The notes beneath the pieces are model-generated. The model was not told the DNA's origin, made no database searches, and saw only the letters and a program-made list of their open reading frames with translations. The position numbers were made by a program, and so were the translations under genes. From JAJNPS01 sp031430315 (lineage in GTDB: Bacteria; Pseudomonadota; Alphaproteobacteria; Rhodobacterales; Rhodobacteraceae), in the NCBI GenBank assembly GCA_031430315.1, contig JANPBI010000068.1, positions 1 through 27,080 on the forward strand: a DNA stretch of 27,080 nucleotides. The letters are read 5' to 3'. Below, one piece after another: positions 1 to 8,291 of this stretch. Numbering within the stretch: the first letter of the stretch is position 1; every line of letters begins with the position of its first letter.

Positions 1-55
1 GGGGCATGGCACTGTCACCATCGGCTCGGTCGAGAAATACTTGACCGACAAGGCC
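1..55 (+). repeat. 55-bp exact direct repeat, copy 1 (window edge)
   Basis: Bases 1-55 are identical to 274-328 inside gltD. The offset is 273 bases, exactly 91 codons, so the reading frame is kept. After base 55 the two copies diverge (gccgaa against tgggaa). The copy stands where the normal GltD N-terminus should be. An assembly join of k-mer length or a real in-frame tandem duplication would both give this pattern. Confidence 0.9.
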
Positions 56-1369
56 GCCGAACAGGCGGGCCGCTGCAGCCAGTGCGGCGTGCCCTATTGC
101 CAGACGCATTGCCCCTTGCACAACAATATACCCGACTGGCTGCGCCTGACCGCCGAGGGTCGGCTGCAAGAGGCCTATGAGCTGAGCCAAGCCACCAACA
201 CCTTTCCCGAAATCTGCGGCCGCATCTGCCCGCAGGACCGGCTGTGCGAAGGCAATTGCGTGATCGAGCAGTCGGGGCATGGCACTGTCACCATCGGCTC
301 GGTCGAGAAATACTTGACCGACAAGGCCTGGGAAAACGGTTGGGTCAAGCCGATCCGCCCCCACGCGGAACGCAGCGAATCCGTCGGTATCATAGGCGCA
401 GGTCCAGGTGGTCTGGCCGCCGCCGACATGCTGCGCCGCAGGGGTGTGCAGGTCACGGTCTATGACCGCTATGACCGCGCGGGTGGCCTCATGACCTACG
501 GCATCCCCGGCTTCAAACAGGAAAAACCGGTGGTGATGCAGCGGATCGACCAGTTGGAACAGGGTGGCGTGCAGTTCGTGTTGAACTGCGCGGTCGGCGT
601 CGACTTGACCTTTGATGCGATCCGGGGCCGCCATGACGCAGTGCTGATCGCGACCGGCGTCTACAAATCGCGCGACATCGCAGCCCCGGGCATGGGCGCA
701 AACGGGATCGTCGCGGCACTGGACTTCCTGACCGCCAGCAACCGCAAAAGCTTTGGCGACGATGTAGAGGCATTCGACAACGGCTCCCTGAACGCGGCTG
801 GCAAGCGCGTCGTCGTCATCGGTGGCGGTGATACCGCAATGGACTGCGTGCGCACCGCCGTCCGGCAGGGGGCGACGTCGGTGAAATGCCTTTACCGCCG
901 CGACCGCGCCAACATGCCGGGGTCGCAGCGTGAGGTGGCTAACGCCGAGGAAGAGGGCGTCGAATTTGTCTGGCTGTCCGCGCCCAAAGGCTTTGCCGGG
1001 ACACCGGATGTCTCGGGCGTGATGGTCCAGCGCATGCGCCTTGGTCTACCGGATGCCACTGGCCGCCAGTCGCCCGAGGTCATCGACGGTGCCGACTATG
1101 TGGAACCCGCCGATCTGGTCATCCAGGCCCTGGGGTTTGAGCCTGAGGCGCTGCCGGCTCTGTGGGGCGTGCCTGAGCTGGCCGTGACGCGCTGGGGCAC
1201 CATCAAGGCCGACTTCCGCACTCACGCCACAAGCCTGCCCGGCGTCTATGCCGCAGGTGACATCGTGCGCGGCGCAAGTCTGGTGGTCTGGGCCATCCGC
1301 GATGGGCGCGAGGCCGCCGAAGCAATGCTGGACTATCTGGCGCAACCGATGACGGTCGCGGCAGAATAA
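2..1369 (+). CDS. gltD: Glutamate synthase (NADPH) small subunit, 5' end missing or chimeric
   Basis: The small subunit passes electrons from NADPH through FAD and iron-sulfur clusters to GltB, which makes glutamate from glutamine and 2-oxoglutarate. Visible in order: a first cysteine cluster CSQCGVPYCQTHC, a second CGRICPQDRLCEGNC (both 4Fe-4S ligands), the FAD fold GIIGAGPGG, the NADPH fold VIGGGDTAMD, and the C-terminal GVYAAGDIVRGASLV flavin motif. The frame is open to the window edge. The TTG at 41 is unlikely to be a true start, because family members have roughly 35-40 more residues before the first cysteine cluster. Here the coherent GltD sequence begins near base 56, and what precedes it is an exact copy of codons further inside the same gene. 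Ends in TAA. gltB lies 1.7 kb downstream on the same strand. Function is certain; the N-terminus as given is not. Confidence 0.95.
   Translation, partial: GHGTVTIGSVEKYLTDKAAEQAGRCSQCGVPYCQTHCPLHNNIPDWLRLTAEGRLQEAYELSQATNTFPEICGRICPQDRLCEGNCVIEQSGHGTVTIGSVEKYLTDKAWENGWVKPIRPHAERSESVGIIGAGPGGLAAADMLRRRGVQVTVYDRYDRAGGLMTYGIPGFKQEKPVVMQRIDQLEQGGVQFVLNCAVGVDLTFDAIRGRHDAVLIATGVYKSRDIAAPGMGANGIVAALDFLTASNRKSFGDDVEAFDNGSLNAAGKRVVVIGGGDTAMDCVRTAVRQGATSVKCLYRRDRANMPGSQREVANAEEEGVEFVWLSAPKGFAGTPDVSGVMVQRMRLGLPDATGRQSPEVIDGADYVEPADLVIQALGFEPEALPALWGVPELAVTRWGTIKADFRTHATSLPGVYAAGDIVRGASLVVWAIRDGREAAEAMLDYLAQPMTVAAE
274..328 (+). repeat. 55-bp exact direct repeat, copy 2 (inside gltD)
   Basis: This is the native copy. 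It encodes the HGTVTIGSVEKYLTDKA segment just after the second cysteine cluster, where it belongs in the GltD family. It matches bases 1-55 without a mismatch. Confidence 0.9.
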
Positions 1370-1451
1370 CAAGGGCGTTCCCGACGTAACGTCAGGAAAC
1401 GGTGCGGGATGTCATGGTTCTTTGAACCGAACCCCAACTGGAGAAGACAAG

Positions 1452-2174
1452 ATGATACGTGACGTAGCCTTGGCCTTTGCGATTCTGTTGATTTCTGTCC
1501 CCGCCCATGCCGGTACCTTTACCCCGCCAGAAGGCTGCGAGGTTTCCATGACCGTGCAGTCACGTGGCTGTCGGGTATCGAACCATTTCCGCTGCTCGGC
1601 TGATGCTCCCGGCGACCAGTGGCGCGCCGATTTCGACCAGGAAGGCATCTTTTTCCAAAGCCGCATCAACTCTGAGGCGGAATGGGTCGAAAGCCTGGAG
1701 TTCTTTCCAGACACTCGCCAGACGCTGGACCCCGGTGCGCCCGATGCCGCGTCATTCACCAATCTGTTGTCCAGCGGCATGGATACGTTCGAATTCGGAC
1801 TGTCCAAGGACAATGGCGAGCGCACGCGCGTCAACGGCTATGACAGGCTGACAGGTCGAAGCGTGACCATCGACGGGATTACTCTGCAGGAAACCGAGTT
1901 CGACTTCACCGAAACCGACCTTGATGGAAACATTCTGCGGCAATCCAACGGCAACGAGTACATCCACCCAGACTGGCGGAACTTCTTTTCCGGCCCCTCG
2001 AAATGGAATGGCGGTGACGGCCAGTTCCTGCCCATTGATGGCAGCCCGGTCCAGTTTATCTTTCCCGGTGAACCGGGATTTGCGGTGACGCAGCCTGTGT
2101 TCGAATGCGACGAAGTGGTCGCAGGGCTTCCGCACTCGCCTGGCCCAGAAAGCCTGAACCATGTCCGCGATTGA
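1452..2174 (+). CDS. Exported protein of unknown function between gltD and gltB
   Basis: I do not recognise a family. The ATG at 1452 is preferred over an in-frame ATG at 1422 because GGAG (1440-1443) sits 8 bases before it and the protein then starts with a clean signal peptide: MIRD, a hydrophobic stretch VALAFAILLISV, then PAHA followed by GTF, a likely signal peptidase I site near residue 20. The predicted mature part is about 220 residues, acidic, with four cysteines (three near the start, one near the end) that could form disulfides in the periplasm. It has no further membrane segment. The stop overlaps the next gene by 14 bases, so the two are probably co-translated. The gene is in the gltD-gltB transcription direction, but no role in glutamate synthesis can be read from the sequence. 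Confidence 0.8.
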   Translation: MIRDVALAFAILLISVPAHAGTFTPPEGCEVSMTVQSRGCRVSNHFRCSADAPGDQWRADFDQEGIFFQSRINSEAEWVESLEFFPDTRQTLDPGAPDAASFTNLLSSGMDTFEFGLSKDNGERTRVNGYDRLTGRSVTIDGITLQETEFDFTETDLDGNILRQSNGNEYIHPDWRNFFSGPSKWNGGDGQFLPIDGSPVQFIFPGEPGFAVTQPVFECDEVVAGLPHSPGPESLNHVRD

Positions 2175-2529
2175 AGTCGGTGGCCACTATCTGTGTGCCG
2201 GTGCGCTGGGGTTCGACCCGGTGCGCATCTGGGTCGGTCACATCGACCAGATCGAGGGCGCGGGCGAGGTGGTCAGCGTGACGTTGAAGGGTGATGGTGC
2301 GGGCCTGCGGTCCGTCCCGCATATGGCGTTCCAGATGGCGGCATTGATTGAGCAGGCACCAGAGCCGGTCGAAGGCTTTCCAAAAAGCGCGGCGGCCTTT
2401 GACGAGGCCTATGCCGTCTGGCGCGAAACCGTTGCGGCGGGCACCGCAGACTACATGACCATTTCCCCGTCCGAGGCTTACGGCCGCGCGATGGACAAGA
2501 TCAGCGAAGGGGCACGACATGACTTCTGA
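2161..2529 (+). CDS. Small conserved-looking protein of unknown function
   Basis: A 122-residue protein, probably cytoplasmic: no signal peptide and no membrane segment. It begins inside the end of the preceding exported-protein gene (14-base overlap, different frame), which points to translational coupling. The first half alternates short beta-like segments (GGHYLCAG, IWVGHIDQI, VVSVTLKG). The second half looks helical and acidic, with EAYAVWRETVAAG and SEAYGRAMDKI. I cannot name a family. Coding potential is supported by the tight operon packing and third-position GC like that of its neighbours. Confidence 0.7.
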   Translation: MSAIEVGGHYLCAGALGFDPVRIWVGHIDQIEGAGEVVSVTLKGDGAGLRSVPHMAFQMAALIEQAPEPVEGFPKSAAAFDEAYAVWRETVAAGTADYMTISPSEAYGRAMDKISEGARHDF

Positions 2530-2562
2530 TGCCCCTGAGATCGATCTTGCAAGGGTGACGCC

Positions 2563-2997
2563 ATGACCAACCACATCGAAGGCCACTGCCTGTGCGGGGC
2601 TGTGACGATCCGGGTGGCAGGCGCGCATGACCCGCGTCCGGGAGCGTGCCATTGCCGGATGTGCCAGCGGTGGTCAGGTGGGCTGTTTCTGTGCTTCAAC
2701 GCCGATGCGGTCGGTGTGACGGTAAAGGGGCCGGTGACGCAGTATGCATCGTCGGACTTTGCGGAGCGGGCGTTCTGCGCGGTCTGCGGCAGTCATCTGT
2801 GGATGCGAAACACGGGGCAAGACGCTGCCTATGACTTGATGCCGGGTCTGTTCGATGCGGTCCTGAATGCGCCTTTGCGTTCTGAGGTCTATGCGGATCA
2901 TGCGATGGCCTCGGTCCGTCTGGCCGGCGACCACAAGCGGGCGACCGAGGCAGAGTACGAGGCGAAGAACGCCCATGTCGACCAAGACGCACGATGA
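2563..2997 (+). CDS. GFA/CENP-V domain zinc protein
   Basis: A 144-residue protein of the glutathione-dependent formaldehyde-activating enzyme (GFA, Mss4-like) fold. The zinc-binding cysteines are all present: CLCG near residue 10, CHCRMC near residue 30, and CAVCG near residue 70. The family was named for S-hydroxymethylglutathione formation from formaldehyde, but most members have no proven reaction, so only the fold and zinc binding are claimed. AAGGG (2551-2555) precedes the ATG by 7 bases. It lies between the unknown small gene and gltB, 79 bases before the gltB start, and may share their transcript. Confidence 0.88.
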   Translation: MTNHIEGHCLCGAVTIRVAGAHDPRPGACHCRMCQRWSGGLFLCFNADAVGVTVKGPVTQYASSDFAERAFCAVCGSHLWMRNTGQDAAYDLMPGLFDAVLNAPLRSEVYADHAMASVRLAGDHKRATEAEYEAKNAHVDQDAR

Positions 2998-3076
2998 CTG
3001 CGTGGTTTCCCTGCCGGCGCACCAAAAGCCGCAACCGCTCACACTTTCCGATTCGACCCTGACAAGGAGTAACGCC

Positions 3077-6000
3077 ATGACCAACTATGACGCCGATTGG
3101 GTCGCCGCCGAAGAAGCGAAACGCGCCTGGATGGATGCCAACAGCCTGTACAAGGCTGAAGATGAGCATGCGTCCTGCGGCGTCGGTCTGGTTGTCGCGA
3201 TTTCGGGCAAACCCTCGCGGAAGGTTGTCGAGAACGGGATCGCGGCGCTAAAGGCCGTCTGGCATCGCGGCGCGGTCGATGCCGATGGCAAGACGGGCGA
3301 TGGCGCGGGCATCCATGTGCAAATTCCGGCCAAGTTCTTCTATGATCAAGTGCGCCGGACGGGCCATGAGGCGGATACCAAGAAACTGATCGCCGTGGGT
3401 CAGGTGTTCCTGCCCCGCACCGATTTCGGCGCGCAGGAACGGTGCCGGACCATCGTCGAGTCCGAAGTCCTACGCATGGGCCACTATATCTACGGCTGGC
3501 GGCATGTGCCGGTGGACACCACGGTTCTGGGCGACAAGGCCAATGCGACGCGGCCCGAGATCGAGCAGATCTTGATCCGCTGTGACAAGCAAATCGACGC
3601 CGAGGCGTTCGAGCGGGAACTCTATATCATCCGCCGCAGGATCGAAAAAGCCGCAATCGCCGCCGCCATCCAGGGCATGTATGTCTGCTCGCTGTCCTGC
3701 CGGTCGATCATCTACAAGGGTATGATGCTGGCCGAACAGGTCGCCACCTTCTACCCCGACCTGATGGATGACCGCTTTGAGAGCGCATTCGCGATCTATC
3801 ATCAGCGCTATTCCACCAACACCTTCCCGCAATGGTGGCTGGCCCAACCCTTCCGCATGCTGGCCCATAACGGCGAGATCAACACGCTGAAAGGCAACGT
3901 CAACTGGATGAAAAGCCATGAGATCCGCATGGCATCCAACAACTTTGGCGATGCGGCCGAGGACATCAAGCCAATAATCCCGGCAGGCACGTCCGATAGC
4001 GGCGCGCTGGACGCGGTGTTCGAAGTGCTTGTGCGATCAGGCCGCAACGCCCCTATGGCCAAGACGATGCTGGTGCCAGAAGCTTGGTCCAAGGCCACTA
4101 CCAACATGCCCAAGGCCTGGGCCGACATGTATTCCTATTGCAACTCGGTCATTGAACCCTGGGATGGCCCCGCCGCCCTTGCGATGACCGATGGCCGCTG
4201 GGTTTGCGGTGGGCTGGATCGCAACGGCCTGCGCCCCATGCGCTATGTGGTGACGGGCGATGGATTGCTGATTGCAGGCTCCGAGGCCGGGATGGTTCCG
4301 GTGGACGAGGGGACGGTGCGCGAAAAGGGCGCACTTGGACCCGGCCAGATGATCGCCGTCGATATGGCCGAGGGCAAGCTTTACCATGATACCGAACTGA
4401 AGGACAAACTCAGCCAGGCACAGCCCTACGCGGACTGGGTCGGCAAGATCGTCGATCTGAACGCCCTATTGCGCGACGTGCCGGAGACTGCGCAATTCTC
4501 TGGCGCGGACCTCCGCCGTCGCCAGATCGCCGCTGGCTACACGATGGAAGAATTGGAGCAGGTCCTTGCACCGATGGCCGAGGACGGCAAGGAAATGATC
4601 GCCTCGATGGGCGACGACACGCCTCCGGCTGTCTTGTCGAACCAGTACCGACCTCTGAGCCATTTCTTCCGCCAGAACTTCAGCCAGGTCACGAACCCGC
4701 CGATCGACTCACTTCGCGAAGGCCGCGTGATGAGCCTCAAGACCCGGTTCGGCAACCTCCGGAACGTCCTGGACGAAAACTCCAGCCAGACCGAGATTCT
4801 GGTGCTGGAAAGCCCGTTCATCGGCAACGCGGAATATGACGTGCTGGTCAAAAGGTTCGGCGACCAGGTGGCATTCATCGATTGCACTTTCCCTGTCAGT
4901 TCGGAGCTTGACGACCTGCGCAAGGGGCTGGAACGCATCCGCGCCGAGGCCGAGGATGCCGTGCGCTCCGGTGCCGGGCAGTTGGTGCTGACGGATGAGC
5001 ATCAGGGCGAAACCAGGGTCGGGATGCCGATGATCCTGGCGACCAGCGCTGTCCATTCGTGGCTGACGCGCAAGGGCCTGCGGACGTTCTGTTCGATCAA
5101 CGTGCGGTCGGCGGAATGCATCGACCCGCATTATTTCGCGGTGCTGATCGGCTGCGGTGCCACCACGGTCAACGCCTACACCGCACAAGACAGCATTGCT
5201 GACCGCCTGAACCGTGGCCTCATCGAGGGCACCCTGACCGACGCGATGCGCCGCTACCGCGATGCCATCGACGCAGGGCTTTTGAAGATCATGTCCAAGA
5301 TGGGCATCTCGGTTGTCTCATCCTATCGCGGCGGCCTGAACTTTGAGGCGGTCGGTCTGTCCCGCGCCATGGTGGCCGAATTCTTCCCCGGCATGCAGTC
5401 GCGTATTTCCGGCATCGGCCTGACCGGCATCGAGCAAAAGCTTGAAGAGGTCCACGCCAAGGGCTGGCTTGGCGGTACCGACGTGCTGCCCATCGGCGGG
5501 TTCTACAAGGCGCGGCGGTCCGGCGAAAAGCACGCCTGGGAGGCGCAGACGATGCACATGCTGCAATCGGCCTGTGACCGGGCCAGCTATGACCTGTGGA
5601 AGCAGTATTCCGCGGCGATGCGAGCAAACCCGCCGATCCATCTGCGGGATTTGCTGGACATCAAGACCTTGGGCAAGCCGGTGCCGATTGAGGAGGTGGA
5701 ATCGATCACCTCGATCCGCAAGCGGTTCGTAACGCCGGGCATGTCGCTGGGGGCGCTGTCGCCCGAGGCGCACAAGACGCTGAACGTCGCGATGAACCGG
5801 ATCGGGGCCAAATCCGACAGCGGTGAGGGCGGCGAGGACCCGGCGCATTTCACGCCGGAGCCGAACGGGGACAACCCCAGCGCCAAGATCAAGCAGGTGG
5901 CATCGGGACGCTTTGGCGTGACGGCGGAATACCTGAACGCCTGCGAGGAGCTGGAGATCAAGGTTGCCCAGGGCGCCAAGCCCGGTGAGGGTGGCCAGCT

Positions 6001-7615
6001 GCCGGGGATGAAGGTCACGGCGCTGATCGCACGCCTTCGCCATTCGACCCCCGGCGTGACATTGATCAGCCCGCCGCCGCATCACGACATTTATTCGATC
6101 GAGGACCTGGCACAGCTGATCTATGACCTGAAGCAGATCAACCCGCGTGCCAAAGTGACGGTGAAACTGGTCAGCCAGTCCGGCGTCGGTACCATCGCCG
6201 CCGGGGTGGCCAAGGCCAAGGCCGACGTGATCCTGATCAGCGGACACAACGGCGGCACCGGGGCGTCGCCTGCGACCAGCATCAAATACGCCGGTCTGCC
6301 GTGGGAAATGGGCCTGACCGAGGCGCATCAGGTCCTTGCGATGAACAACCTGCGCGACCGCGTAACCTTGCGCACCGATGGCGGTCTGCGCACTGGGCGC
6401 GACATCGTCATGGCGGCAATGCTCGGGGCCGAGGAATACGGCATCGGCACCGCCGCCCTGATCGCCATGGGCTGCATCATGGTGCGCCAGTGCCAGTCCA
6501 ACACCTGCCCGGTGGGAGTCTGCACGCAGAACGAGGCACTGCGCCAGAAGTTCACTGGATCGGCGGAAAAGGTGGTCAACCTGATCACGTTCTACGCGCA
6601 GGAAGTCCGCGAAATCCTCGCCCAGATCGGGGCGCGGTCGCTGGATGAAATCATCGGGCGTGCGGACCTTCTGACCCAAGTCAGCAGAGGTGCCGCAAAT
6701 CTTGATGACCTTGATCTGAACCCGCTGCTGATCACCGTCGATGCGTCCAACAAGATCACCTACGATCGTTCCAAACCCCGCAATGCGGTGCCAGACACGC
6801 TGGATGCCGAAATCATCCGGGACGGCGCGCGCTTCTTTGAAGACGGCGAAAAGATGCAGCTGAGCTATGCGGTGCGGAATACTCACCGCACCATCGGCAC
6901 CCGCGCGAGCAGTCACATCGTCAAGAAGTTCGGCATGCGCAACGCACTGCAGCCCGATCATCTGACGGTGAAACTGACCGGTTCCTGCGGGCAATCGCTC
7001 GGCGCATTCTCGGTCCGAGGCCTCAAGATCGAGGTGATGGGCGACGCCAACGACTATGTCGGCAAGGGCCTGTCGGGCGGCATGATCGTGGTGCGCCCGT
7101 CGATGTCCTCGCCACTTGTCGCATCGGAAAACACCATCATTGGCAACACCGTGCTTTACGGTGCCACCGATGGTCACCTGTTCGCGGCGGGCCGCGCGGG
7201 GGAACGGTTCGCCGTCCGCAACTCTGGCGCGCGGGTAGTGGTCGAAGGCTGCGGCTCCAACGGCTGCGAATACATGACCGGCGGTGTCGCGGTGATCCTT
7301 GGCCGGATCGGGGCCAACTTTGGCGCGGGCATGACCGGCGGCATGGCGTACGTGTATGATCCGACCGGGGTGGCACAAGACCACATGAATCTTGAGAGCA
7401 TCGTGACAAACTCAGTGGCTCACCCCCATTGGGAGGCGGAACTGCGCGGGTTGATCGCGACCCATGTGGCTGAAACGGGCAGCCAACATGCTGCGTCGAT
7501 CCTGGCCGACTGGGCGACCGAACGGCACAACTTCGTGCAGGTTTGCCCCAAGGAAATGCTGGCCCATCTGGCCCATCCCTTGAGCGATCTGGCGCAAAAA
7601 GTTCCGGCGGAGTAA
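3077..7615 (+). CDS. gltB: Glutamate synthase (NADPH) large subunit
   Basis: A protein of 1512 residues, the usual length for bacterial GltB. It hydrolyses glutamine in the N-terminal domain, tunnels ammonia, and reduces 2-iminoglutarate on FMN. The ATG at 3077 is chosen over upstream in-frame codons because AAGGAG (3064-3069) sits 7 bases away and the catalytic Cys34 (CGVGLV) then follows a 33-residue propeptide, as in the family, where the propeptide is removed to free the cysteine. Further visible parts: the class-II amidotransferase region (YHQRYSTNTFPQWWLAQPFR, LAHNGEINTLKGN), the synthase/FMN region (SGHNGGTGASP), the 3Fe-4S cysteines C1133, C1139 and C1144 in CIMVRQCQSNTC, and the C-terminal glycine-rich beta-helix (GKGLSGGMIVV). 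The stop is followed by a strong terminator. Confidence 0.98.
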   Translation: MTNYDADWVAAEEAKRAWMDANSLYKAEDEHASCGVGLVVAISGKPSRKVVENGIAALKAVWHRGAVDADGKTGDGAGIHVQIPAKFFYDQVRRTGHEADTKKLIAVGQVFLPRTDFGAQERCRTIVESEVLRMGHYIYGWRHVPVDTTVLGDKANATRPEIEQILIRCDKQIDAEAFERELYIIRRRIEKAAIAAAIQGMYVCSLSCRSIIYKGMMLAEQVATFYPDLMDDRFESAFAIYHQRYSTNTFPQWWLAQPFRMLAHNGEINTLKGNVNWMKSHEIRMASNNFGDAAEDIKPIIPAGTSDSGALDAVFEVLVRSGRNAPMAKTMLVPEAWSKATTNMPKAWADMYSYCNSVIEPWDGPAALAMTDGRWVCGGLDRNGLRPMRYVVTGDGLLIAGSEAGMVPVDEGTVREKGALGPGQMIAVDMAEGKLYHDTELKDKLSQAQPYADWVGKIVDLNALLRDVPETAQFSGADLRRRQIAAGYTMEELEQVLAPMAEDGKEMIASMGDDTPPAVLSNQYRPLSHFFRQNFSQVTNPPIDSLREGRVMSLKTRFGNLRNVLDENSSQTEILVLESPFIGNAEYDVLVKRFGDQVAFIDCTFPVSSELDDLRKGLERIRAEAEDAVRSGAGQLVLTDEHQGETRVGMPMILATSAVHSWLTRKGLRTFCSINVRSAECIDPHYFAVLIGCGATTVNAYTAQDSIADRLNRGLIEGTLTDAMRRYRDAIDAGLLKIMSKMGISVVSSYRGGLNFEAVGLSRAMVAEFFPGMQSRISGIGLTGIEQKLEEVHAKGWLGGTDVLPIGGFYKARRSGEKHAWEAQTMHMLQSACDRASYDLWKQYSAAMRANPPIHLRDLLDIKTLGKPVPIEEVESITSIRKRFVTPGMSLGALSPEAHKTLNVAMNRIGAKSDSGEGGEDPAHFTPEPNGDNPSAKIKQVASGRFGVTAEYLNACEELEIKVAQGAKPGEGGQLPGMKVTALIARLRHSTPGVTLISPPPHHDIYSIEDLAQLIYDLKQINPRAKVTVKLVSQSGVGTIAAGVAKAKADVILISGHNGGTGASPATSIKYAGLPWEMGLTEAHQVLAMNNLRDRVTLRTDGGLRTGRDIVMAAMLGAEEYGIGTAALIAMGCIMVRQCQSNTCPVGVCTQNEALRQKFTGSAEKVVNLITFYAQEVREILAQIGARSLDEIIGRADLLTQVSRGAANLDDLDLNPLLITVDASNKITYDRSKPRNAVPDTLDAEIIRDGARFFEDGEKMQLSYAVRNTHRTIGTRASSHIVKKFGMRNALQPDHLTVKLTGSCGQSLGAFSVRGLKIEVMGDANDYVGKGLSGGMIVVRPSMSSPLVASENTIIGNTVLYGATDGHLFAAGRAGERFAVRNSGARVVVEGCGSNGCEYMTGGVAVILGRIGANFGAGMTGGMAYVYDPTGVAQDHMNLESIVTNSVAHPHWEAELRGLIATHVAETGSQHAASILADWATERHNFVQVCPKEMLAHLAHPLSDLAQKVPAE

Positions 7616-7626
7616 AATCTTCACGT

Positions 7627-7640
7627 TCAAAGCGCTTTGA
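7627..7640. promoter_or_regulatory. Perfect 14-bp palindrome after gltB
   Basis: TCAAAGCGCTTTGA is a perfect palindrome lying 12 bases after the gltB stop codon and before its terminator. The AAAGCGCTTT core with a central CG resembles operators bound by LacI-family repressors. No LacI-type gene is in the window and no clear promoter is seen beside it, so a regulatory role is inference. Confidence 0.4.
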
Positions 7641-7655
7641 CCGTGTTAGGATCAG

Positions 7656-7684
7656 CGCCGCCAGACCCATTCTGGCGGCGTTTT
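7656..7684 (+). terminator. Rho-independent terminator of gltB
   Basis: A perfect 10-bp stem CGCCGCCAGA / TCTGGCGGCG with a CCCAT loop, directly followed by TTTT. It begins 40 bases after the gltB stop and ends just before the ribosome binding site of the next gene. Confidence 0.92.
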
Positions 7685-7702
7685 CTATAAGGAGGGAATT
7701 CC

Positions 7703-8239
7703 ATGTCAGATCTGGTGATCGTTGCGTTCCAGGATGAGGCGACCGCGTTCGAAGTGCGCGCCGAACTGGTCAGTCTGCAAAAAGAATACCTGATCGAGAT
7801 GGAGGATGTTGTCGTCGTCACCCGGACCGATGCGGGCGATGTGATCTTGCATCAGGCAGTAAACCTGACCGCAAGCGGCGCGCTGGGCGGCGGTTTCTGG
7901 GGTGCGCTGGTGGGCCTGTTGTTCTTGAACCCGATCATAGGCGCTGCGGTGGGGGCCGGAGCCGGCGCATTGGCCGGGCGCGCCACCGATATTGGCATCA
8001 ACGACGACTTCCTGCGCGATGTTGGTGCGGCGCTGGACAAGGGCGGCTCAGCCGTCTGCGTGCTGATCCGCAAGATGACCACCGACAAGGTTGCTGACCG
8101 CCTAGCCAAATTCCGCGCCAAGGGCCGGGTCGTGCAGACGTCGTTCACCAAGGACCAGGAGGACAAGTTGCGCGCGATCCTGGAGACGACAAAGCCGATG
8201 GGAACCCCGTCTGACCAGATGGGCCTCAAGGGCCTTTGA
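7703..8239 (+). CDS. DUF1269 family membrane-associated protein
   Basis: A 178-residue protein matching the DUF1269 pattern: an N-terminal alpha/beta part (SDLVIVAFQDEATAFEVR) and a long glycine/alanine-rich hydrophobic hairpin near residues 57-97 (ALGGGFWGALVGLLFLNPII, then AAVGAGAGALAGRATDIGI). A soluble C-terminal part follows, containing DFLRDVGAALDKGGSAVCVLIRK-like text typical of the family. The biochemical function of the family is unknown. AAGGAGGG (7689-7696) lies 6 bases before the ATG, a very strong ribosome binding site. It follows the gltB terminator, so it needs its own promoter, which I could not place with confidence. Confidence 0.88.
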   Translation: MSDLVIVAFQDEATAFEVRAELVSLQKEYLIEMEDVVVVTRTDAGDVILHQAVNLTASGALGGGFWGALVGLLFLNPIIGAAVGAGAGALAGRATDIGINDDFLRDVGAALDKGGSAVCVLIRKMTTDKVADRLAKFRAKGRVVQTSFTKDQEDKLRAILETTKPMGTPSDQMGLKGL

Positions 8240-8251
8240 CGTGACCGGTGC

Positions 8252-8271
8252 GACTTGACGAGGGGCAAGTC
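8252..8271. other. Inverted repeat between DUF1269 gene and mtgA
   Basis: GACTTG and CAAGTC pair across an 8-base loop (ACGAGGGG). The alternative pairing GGGG(CAAGT)CCCC at 8262-8274 is mutually exclusive with it. There is no T tract, so this is not a standard intrinsic terminator. It may be chance in G+C-rich DNA. Confidence 0.3.
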
Positions 8272-8291
8272 CCCGCGTCTAAGTCGCCGAC

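Noticed and set aside
1383..1393. GACGT-A-ACGTC inverted repeat after gltD
   Set aside because: Five-base arms with a one-base centre cannot form a hairpin and are expected by chance in DNA of this length.
2867..3076. Upstream extension of gltB
   Set aside because: The extension overlaps the GFA gene, lacks a ribosome binding site at its start, and would put the catalytic cysteine more than 100 residues from the N-terminus.
5318..7384. Long minus-strand open frame (688 codons) opposite gltB
   Set aside because: It is exactly antisense to a certain gltB; the product is His/Arg/Gly-rich low-quality sequence with no motif. Codon bias of G+C-rich genes often creates such frames.
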